A stretch of DNA of 64,000 nucleotides, taken from Fomes fomentarius (taxonomy: Eukaryota; Basidiomycota; Agaricomycetes; Polyporales; Polyporaceae). The position numbers and the translations under genes are program-made. Positions 56,822-64,000 of this stretch are shown here, one piece after another. Location of the stretch: assembly GCA_022606135.1 (NCBI GenBank), contig JABYQN010000015.1:434001-498000 (forward strand), read 5' to 3'. Position 1 is the stretch's first letter; each line of letters starts with the position of its first letter. Below the pieces are notes generated by a model that saw only the letters and a program-made list of their open reading frames with translations, was not told the DNA's origin and searched no databases.

Positions 56822-59063
56822 ATGGGACTTGCCTGCAATGTCTACACCAAGTTGCTGTTTCGACTTGGCCATGGTCACCCACTCTGGGAGCCTGAGCCTA
56901 CCGAAGCTGGAGAGGTGCTCCTTGGCGACGTGGGATATATCCTGGATGGCGGATTCTATCGACTATTCAATGCAACCCTCCCTTACGACCACGATCTTCA
57001 CAAGCAGTCTGGCGTACCAGAAGGCTACCAGCTTTTCACCTATCCTGACACACTGCTTCGTCGCCGACCTAACGCTTTGGAAGCTGGCCCCGTTTGTAGC
57101 AAGACTGTCGTGGCGGTCCAAGCGGAGGGTTCGCTGTATGTTGATTACCGCTCTCTATTCATCGAGTCTATCTGACAATTCGCGGCAGCAGCGTGGGTCC
57201 CGCCAGCACGGGTGCATGCGGGACTCTACGCTTCAAGTGCGCTGAGGAACAAGGTGCAGTTCTCGTGCTGAAACACGACGCTAGGCGCGAGGCCTTCCAT
57301 CCCTCCAAAGACCTCACGCAATATATTCTGCGCCATCACGATGCGTGGTTTCGTTTCGCACAAGAGACGTTCCGACTGGACATACAGCAGCATGACATCA
57401 TCTTCGTCTCTGGATCGGTCAAGACAGCTGAATGGGCACTCGCCGCTGCCACACACCATGCGCGTGACTGCGAGATCGTCTTCGGAGGTGAATTTGGACC
57501 ATCCGCAAAGGCCGCATTCTCCTTCAGAGCGACCCAAGACCAGTCATTGTCTATCAAGCATCGTTGTGGGCCCAAGCCTTCACACTCCGAGCCGTCGGCC
57601 CAGGAAACGCCTCCCAAGTACGACCAATGCGTCTTCCTGCATTACCACAAGCTCAAGCGTCGGCGGCTGTTGGCTCCAAAAGTGATCCGCGCGGCTGCAG
57701 GAGAGTCCTCCCTGTCTCGCTCTCCCTCTCCGAGCGAGTCTGCAGGGGCATTGGGGACGAGCAGCTGTGATGTTGAGGATTCATCCTTAGACTCAGCTCA
57801 GCAGTCCGCACTTGAGATGGTCCCAGGCAGGGAGGAGGTATATTCGTTAGACATGCTAGTGACGTCTGCCGCAGCTCTGACTCTCCTTTTGCTCTGCTCT
57901 CTCAGGTGTACGATCCAGTCAACGGCATTCTAGACTTTATACTAGATGTGAATCACTTTTGATTACTCAGTGCTCATGCCGATCTCTACTGATATCTGCG
58001 AAGACCACAGATGCTGCTGTCGCTATCGCTTCGGATGAAGATGTGAAGATTCTCCAAGAGCTTCTCCAAGCCGATCCGACTACAGTGAGTGAGGGTGTTA
58101 CAATACATCGCTTACCGCCACTCACAACATTCTGGTATACGTAGACTAATGATGTAGCATTGGACGACATCCGCTCATTTCTTTCTGCTCACAAATCGGG
58201 TATCGCAGTCCACGCATCACAAGGCGGTATGTGTTTACTCACTCGTTATATTGCACTCTCTGAAGCTAGCTGCATAATGTGCAGTTGGAATGCTTCTGAA
58301 AGATGACGTATATCGTGGTGAACAAGACGGAGAAAGTCCACGCAGTGCTTCCTACTACCGACCCTCATCCCTTCCGAGCCCCCCTTCGCGTATTGCCCAC
58401 ATGACCCGCGCTCGATCTCGCTCTCGCTCTCGTCCTCGCAGTCTGCAGCGTTTTCTGTCCCCAACACGTTCGCCCCGGCCAATCCCCTCATCTTCATCTT
58501 CAAATCAATCTCTCGGCATGATACCGGTGTTAAGTGTAACCGTATCATCAAAGAGGAAGCGAGGACGCCCTCCAGGAAGTAGAAATTGCAAGACACTAGC
58601 TGCAGAAGCAGGAGCAGCAGTGGCAGGGTATATGGTCGCAAACCGATGCAAGGGCTCGTCTCCTGGGAGTAGCAGAGGTCTACCAAAAAAGACTCTCAAA
58701 GCAGACAGTGAGGAACAAGACGAGTTCATGGAGAAAGATCGGTACGAGGAAAACGAGTACGATGACCGGCCGAAAAAATCGCCCCTGCCAATCCCCTCAT
58801 CTTCGAACCAACTCCTTGACATGATGATACCGAAGCTAGGTGCAATCGTACCACCAAAGAGGAAGAGAGGACGCCCTCAAGGAAGTAAGAATAAGACACT
58901 AGCTGCAGAAGCAGCAGCAGCAGAATTGGCAGAGTATGACAGCCGCCACAAGGCCCGGGGCTCGTCTCCGCGCGGGAGTAACAGAGGTTGGCGGAGGCAG
59001 ACTCCCTGTTCTGAGCCAGGCACCCCAGCTGACTCCCGTTTCTCCACTCAGGATCCAAGATGA
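56822..59063 (+). CDS. Agaricomycete-specific protein with two AT-hooks
   Basis: The N-terminal part belongs to an Agaricomycete family of unknown function: G-H-G-H-P-L-W-E-P-E-P and G-E-V-L-L-G-D-V-G-Y-I (exon 1, 56822-57135), D-I-I-F-V-S-G-S-V-K-T and K-V-I-R-A-A-A-G (exon 2, 57189-57837). V-Y-D-P-V-N-G-I-L-D-F-I-L-D is exon 3 (57906-57947) and A-A-V-A-I-A-S-D-E-D-V exon 4 (58004-58084). Exons 5 and 6 join in frame. The last exon encodes a basic, Ser/Arg-rich tail with two AT-hooks, K-R-K-R-G-R-P-P-G-S (58551-58580) and K-R-K-R-G-R-P-Q-G-S (58857-58886), each in a repeat of roughly 100 residues. AT-hooks bind AT-rich minor grooves, so a nuclear DNA-binding role is likely. An alternative last exon (GT near 58987, AG near 59043) would extend to 59269 with a third E-D-K-Y-E-E-D-E-Y repeat. 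Confidence 0.75.
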
Positions 59064-59269
59064 AGGCGGACAAGAGTACAAACAGTGATAAACCCAAACA
59101 CGAGTGCGATGAGGAAGACAAGTACGAGGAAGACGAGTACAATAAACGGCCGAAAAAGGTGAACGTCCGTGTAGAAAGTACGCCTCTTTTCCTTGCTCAC
59201 GATTCTCAATTTTCTGCAGAAACTACGGCACCACTCCGATTGAACGTTCATGGTATGTCTACTGGGTAG

Positions 59270-59870
59270 TCTGTCGAGCAGTACTACATTCATGGTGTAG
59301 AACATGGAAGCATCAGTGATTATCAACGTTGAGCAACGCTGTGGTTTGTTTGGTCCGATAGCACATATGGCACATATATAGATCCTGTATGGACTTGCAC
59401 CTTCGCTCGACTGTTCTATGTTCTTCCTTCATGTAGCATAGATCGTTCGAAGCAGGTATACTTACGCAGCAACTTTGCCTCAGCGGCCTCTACAATTTCA
59501 AACTCCGTTATGTTTGAGCGCTTCGTTGGTTAATACACGGCCCGGGGTCTCAATTAGTTCATGTTCATTGTTGCCATCTCCTCGTCTAGCTGGTATCCTG
59601 CGCATCTCTTCTAGCCGTGCATACCTCGACAGCAGTATAAATTGCTGCTGCTAAGATCAGTTCACCAAGCAGCCGGAGGTTACAACGTCGAAGGATGGGA
59701 TCATGGGCGTGCGCTCTCGCTGTCTAGCCAGTGTCTAGTATCTACCTGCCAGTCTTCCTATACCATCCATCTTGTCTACTACTTATTTGTCATTTAAGCA
59801 CCCTGGATGATGGCTAGCGCGCTGACTATATACCCGTATGTGCCATCAAAAGTACTACATCAACCAGCAC
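59270..59870. other. Intergenic
   Basis: I recognise no gene here. This is the 3' flank of the AT-hook gene. Confidence 0.5.
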
Positions 59871-61275
59871 TAACCTCGGACAGGGCTATAAGAACTTCCC
59901 ACCACCGGAGTGGGAGTAAAATGCGCTCCGGAGCGCGAATTACTGTGCGCCTGTACAGGGCAAGATGAAGCTCAGAGCGATCGGAGAGCTCTACGAGACG
60001 CAGTGTGGAAAGGAGCTCGACCACGAGACAGAGATCATTGTGACAGTGGGGCAAATGAAGGCGAGTCTGTGTGCTTTGCTGTTGGTCCTCTACCCTCACG
60101 CTGCAAGAGCGTTCCCAGGGCAATCCTTGAGGATCCTTGTCTTTTCCGGTGCATGCGAGCATGCACGGGCATGCGAGCATGCACGGGCATGCGAATGTCA
60201 ATGTGCATAGATAAACGTTTTCTTCGTGTTCAGTCCATGGGCTAACTAGCATATCTTATTTCCAGGGTACGCCACGTCCACTGCATTCACCGCGCCGAGC
60301 GACGAGTTCATCATCCTCGAACCATTCTTCGATCAATTCCTCCCCCCTCGCGTTACTTTATGACTTGAGAAGTGAGTGCGGTCGAGGTCACGTCCTCTCT
60401 GTCGTGTTTCATGAGGATGTAGTATAGGCTTATCGGAAGGCGGTCAACGCGAGAGCTTCGAAGATGGGCGTGGTAAACTCGCCGTATAAGGTGTTTTCGC
60501 GCGCAGAGTTGGGAACATCGCCCAGATCGCTGGGCGGCACAGCCCATCGTCATGTCTGGTACATCTGATGAAAACCGGATGCATTGATAGGCAGTCGACG
60601 GTCATACAAAAGGGTTAAATTCACCTTCGCCAAAATTACACGGCCTATAAGCCCCTATGGTCCTGTTGCAAAGTCTGACGGTGACCGGAGTGGCATGTGG
60701 GATTGCATCACTTCCTATACAGCATGTGGGATCGCAGCATCACAAGCTCTGCAGGAGGTACGTCCTCACTGCCTTCCGTTGTATCTCCGTCGTTGGCTCA
60801 TGGGACAGTTTGTTGATACATCTCCGCAGAGTTGCTTGTCCCAATGGGCTCAGGCTGGCGCGTTTTCGCTCATCGGACGCACGCTCGCTACGACGACGCG
60901 CATCACGTCTCCTGCTCGAACTCGCGTCTGCAAGATGTGGGTGCGGCGGGGCTACGATAGGCCCACAAAATCAAGTTCTCTGAGCCTGTGCGCAAAGTGC
61001 TGACAGATGCGAGAAGCTCGGCTTTGAGTACGAGCACACGTTGCCCGAGGGATCGTACTTCGCCCACGTTCCGCTCCCTCGTAGGTAGTGATGCATAGCG
61101 TTTTGTTCATCCTTTCCTACTGGCCATCGAGGGCCGAAGCAGGTTGCACTACTGGATGGCAGATTCGCTGATTCATCTTGGCCCAGTGACAGATTGCCTG
61201 GCTCATCGCAAACGAACACAGATTAGGGTTGCTTCTATGATGGTTGGCGCTCGAAGTCCTATCCCTGTCAGCGAG
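59871..61275 (+). pseudogene. Kynurenine/aromatic aminotransferase (class I/II, PLP) pseudogene
   Basis: Fragments follow the order of kynurenine aminotransferase: N-L-G-Q-G-Y-K-N-F-P-P-P-E-W (about 59873), C-G-K-E-L-D-H-E-T-E-I-I-V-T-V-G (about 60007), D-E-F-I-I-L-E-P-F-F-D-Q-F (about 60302), K-M-G-V-V-N-S-P-Y-K-V-F-S-R-A-E-L (about 60462, lacking H-N-P-V-G), an A-K-S remnant of the PLP-lysine motif and T-G-W-H-V-G split by one extra base (about 60675), E-K-L-G-F-E-Y-E-H-T-L-P-E-G-S-Y-F (about 61013), and P-I-P-V-S-E (about 61260). Frames change repeatedly, stops occur, and blocks are missing. The enzyme family makes kynurenic acid and transaminates aromatic amino acids; this copy is dead. 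Confidence 0.75.
60151..60194 (+). repeat. 18-bp tandem repeat, about 2.5 units
   Basis: The unit GCATGCGAGCATGCACGG (60151-60168) is repeated exactly at 60169-60186 and partly at 60187-60194. It lies inside the aminotransferase pseudogene and contains GCATGC palindromes. It is probably a local slippage duplication. Confidence 0.85.
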
Positions 61276-61877
61276 GTACGTATCTTTCCTCCATCAGTGT
61301 CCTAAGCTTCATCTTCGAGTGGAGCGCGTTTTATGGGGAGGTGGTTTTAGTGTAAGGGACATATTGGTATCGGCGGGGACTCTGCCGAATTCGCGTTTTG
61401 AGCGGATCTGGACTCGGTTACCCTCCGCGAGGCCGGTTAACGGCTTCCCGCCCGCTGCGGGAACGCCTCGGTTGAACTGTCTGATCTGAGTTTGGGTTTG
61501 GACGTAGGGCGTCGTCACTGCCTAGGCGGGGGTAGGCACTGGACGGTGTCAATGAGGAAAGATTTCGTGTGGTCTGAGTGGTCTGACCATCGAGAATAAG
61601 TGACGTAAACTTCGTTTGCAGCTAGGTGTTGGTCCTGCCTAAGTGATGGGCTTCGGCTGTAGTTGATCAACACGGAGATTTAGGGAGATACCCACGTGGA
61701 GGCTTGAAGGGATAGGATGTGTCTGTGCTCCCCGGTCAGACGTTGACCATAGAGGGAGGCGCGAATCTTAGAGCCCTAGCTTACAAAGGCAGCAGGCACT
61801 CTGGGCGGCCCCTCAATTGAAACGCAGCCCCCATCTCGCTCCCCCCAAAGGTTCCCCTCGCCTTTCATCAAATAGTC
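61276..61877. other. Intergenic, promoter of the second DUF6533 gene
   Basis: No gene is recognised here. It holds the upstream region of the gene starting at 61878. Confidence 0.5.
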
Positions 61878-63543
61878 ATGTCGAGCGCTACTCCAGCAGT
61901 AACAGTTACGATTTCAGATTTCAACCTATTGTGAGCCTATGCCCTACCCCGTTCTAATCCCTCCTCATCTTTCATAGCTTCGCAGAGAACATGGCATTGA
62001 TATCAACAGCCGGTAAGAGAGAACCGATGTCTCACTTTAACATTCTGGATTTAACCGGTGCTTCGGTAGCATTATTGACTTACGATTGGCTACTGAGCAT
62101 TGACCATGACGCCTCCTTTGTGTGGAACATGCGGCTCAACGCTACAAAAATCTTGTACATAGGAAACCGATTCCTCTGGCTGGCCACCACCATTCTTCAA
62201 GTTCTGATGATCACTCCGGTAGGAGATGAAGTATGTAGCCCATGATCTGCACGACTGGCATATTGGCTGATGCTGAGTGGTGTTAGCTGTCAGTGTGCTC
62301 CCGTCACAAATTGCTTCCTGTCTTAATCTTGAAGGCGGTGCCATAGGTGTAAGGCGCTCACCGTCATTCAAATTGCAAGTCCGATAGCTCGGTATATCCC
62401 TTGGATTGGTTGGTACCTGGCGTCCGTTTTGAGCGTTGCTGAGCAATAATCTCACAACATCCATCGAAGTATTTTCAGGTCTCCGAGCATATGCTCTGTC
62501 CGGAAGGAACAAGCTCCTTACCGGGATGATATGTTTCCTCTCCTCAGGATGGATAGCTCCCAATGTGGTAAGCACATCCGTACGCTCGCTAGCTCCTCTA
62601 TGCTGATAATAACTCTTGCAGTACACGATATCCAACTCATGGACAATTGTTAATGATCCACCGCGCATCAACTGCGCAACTCACCTTGAACTCAATTTTG
62701 GAGTGTTGCAAAACTGGTATGCTCCCATATCCTTGTTTACAAATTTACCTGACATCTTATGGCTGTGCTAGTGAGCTCATCGCCAATGAGCGACGTTGGG
62801 GCTGACTGTAGCTCGCATCAATTTTCTAGTCGTCTATGTCTCGCGTGGAGCCCTGCTGCTCTCCGAGGCCAGCATTATTCTCTTGATGTGGAGAAGCTTC
62901 AGATATGGGTACCGCGTCATGCATGGTCAGGGAGCACTTCAGCATGTGCTACTAGATAATGGCGAGTTGTAACCAGTTGCCCTGCAACGGGTACTGATCA
63001 CTAATAAGGCGTGATTCTCTAGGTGTACAGTGCTTCGTGTATGGCTTTACATTGTGACACGAACCCTATTACTTAACTGCTTCTTGCCAGCGCTCCAGCA
63101 GTATTAGCTATTGGCACGTTCTGCGCCGAAAGTCAAGGGGATGGAGGGTATCTAGTCGGAAAGATACTTGCTCAAACCAGGGATGGGTACGTCCTGACGC
63201 GATGTGGCAAGTAAGCTCCTCTCGAGCCTGATTATTGTTCGGCTTCAGGATCACCTCAGTCTTGATCTCTCGATTTCTGCTGGCCCTCCTCCGATGGGGT
63301 GGACGTGAAAACGTTCCGGATAATAGCCGTGCCCCCGAATTGACCACCCGTGTGGCCCACGATGATGTGACTGCATTATCCGAGGAATTCGAGCTGTCCC
63401 TAGCGGTGGATGGGTTATACCGACAGTATAGCGAGATGGAAAATCAGTACACCACCAGAAGCTCCCGCGCCCCGGTTCGCATGGAAGACATGTACCCGTA
63501 TCCTCCATGGAGGACTCAAGTTGACTCTGCCCTCTTGCCATGA
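61878..63543 (+). CDS. DUF6533 multi-pass membrane protein, copy 2
   Basis: It belongs to the same family as the gene at 32.5-34.1 kb. It starts M-S-S-A-T-P-A-V-T-V-T-I-S-D-F at 61878 with a GTGAGC donor. The hallmark exon (62058-62220) encodes L-L-T-Y-D-W-L-L-S-I-D-H-D-A-S-F-V-W and I-L-Y-I-G-N-R-F-L-W-L. Then come a small exon with L-R-A-Y-A-L-S-G-R-N-K-L-L (about 62480), R-G-A-L-L-L-S-E-A-S-I-I-L-L-M-W-R-S (about 62845-62895), V-Q-C-F-V-Y-G-F (about 63025) and the last exon with I-T-S-V-L-I-S-R-F-L-L-A-L-L-R (about 63250-63295), ending at 63543 after a charged tail. This exon order and spacing match copy 1. Function is unknown. Confidence 0.8.
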
Positions 63544-64000
63544 AAAGGATGTCCACAATCATACTTCTATGTACACAGAGCTCGGAGCTATAAATCAGGA
63601 CGTAGGAGTATTAGTGACTATCATCTATCGGCAACCTGCATCGAGGTCTTGGCACTTATCTACTGCCTCTAATAGGATTGAGGGTGATTTTATTGAATTG
63701 GAGGGGGATGGTAGTTCAGCCTCCCGAACATGGTTATACAGGGGCAATGCAGGGAGACTGCGACGACCCCAGCTAGAATGCACCATATATGATCTCCTTC
63801 CTGCCATAACGATCACATTTGGAATGTTCAAGACAGGCTCGGAAACAGTGAATGATCTGCTTCCAGTTTGGAAGTATGCTCAGACGCTCAGAGAGATAGG
63901 ATGATACTGGAGGTGAGGCTTTGACGTGCGCCGACGCGTGGGCGACGACAGCCCACGAGCCTTCTTCTGCGACGACCACGTCCCTCGCCTCGTCCACCTC
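63544..64000. other. Right edge, 5' flank of a possible further gene
   Basis: Open to 63904 in one frame, but without a motif. The last about 75 bases (63926-64000) resemble the region 54147-54211 just upstream of the hydrolase gene, hinting that a hydrolase paralog may start right of the window. Confidence 0.4.

Noticed and set aside
1..64000. tRNA, rRNA or CRISPR features
   Set aside because: No B-box-like or rRNA-like segments or spaced direct repeats were noticed by eye; a covariance-model scan was not possible.

Overview
The window is nuclear DNA of a filamentous basidiomycete, most likely an Agaricomycete of the white-rot type. The evidence is many short (about 50-70 nt) GT-AG introns, protein families known mainly from Agaricomycetes (DUF6533 and DUF6534 membrane proteins, stalked single-pass membrane proteins with a C-P-V-x-x-x-W-x-GG domain, paralogous GMC oxidoreductases), and a Tad/I-like LINE. 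No rRNA, tRNA or CRISPR array was recognised.

Layout. 1-6335: the 3' 6.3 kb of a LINE retrotransposon (ORF1 with zinc knuckles; ORF2 with endonuclease, reverse transcriptase, RNase H and a C-terminal zinc finger; 20-A tail). 7-32 kb: stalked membrane proteins at 7.1, 17.3, 19.0 and 29.8 kb, a DUF6534 protein (10.7 kb), an MFS transporter (13.7-16.0 kb), a 7TM protein (20.4 kb) and a head-to-head pair of GMC oxidoreductases (22.4 and 25.8 kb). The second GMC gene is broken by a 523-bp CACTA-type miniature transposon. 32-44 kb: a DUF6533 protein, a third GMC gene, two more copies of the 7TM family and a small unknown gene. 45-46.5 kb: a different 7TM protein. 46.5-50.1 kb: gene-poor, possibly with relics. 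50.2-55.3 kb: a conserved block of secreted flavin amine oxidase, PP6/Sit4-type phosphatase and an alpha/beta hydrolase with an altered nucleophile elbow, followed by a truncated copy of the hydrolase. 56.8-59.1 kb: an Agaricomycete-specific protein with two AT-hooks. 59.9-61.3 kb: a kynurenine-aminotransferase pseudogene. 61.9-63.5 kb: a second DUF6533 gene.

How the genes may work together. About twelve of some twenty genes encode integral membrane proteins and belong to small paralogous families scattered over both strands. This looks like a lineage-specific, duplication-prone region. The most interesting group is the three 7TM paralogs (20.4, 38.3 and 41.4 kb). Their R-R-[RK]-P-[VI]-F-I-L-N first loop and TM6-TM7 pattern recall the Ste2 class of fungal receptors. 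The stalked proteins look like surface sensors or wall-linked proteins, and the GMC enzymes and MFS carrier like a secondary oxidation and uptake layer. Any functional link between these groups is inference from proximity only.

Sequence quality. Six of the reading-frame breaks are each explained by one missing base in a C or G homopolymer. Systematic homopolymer under-calling is therefore a serious alternative to real pseudogenisation for those genes.
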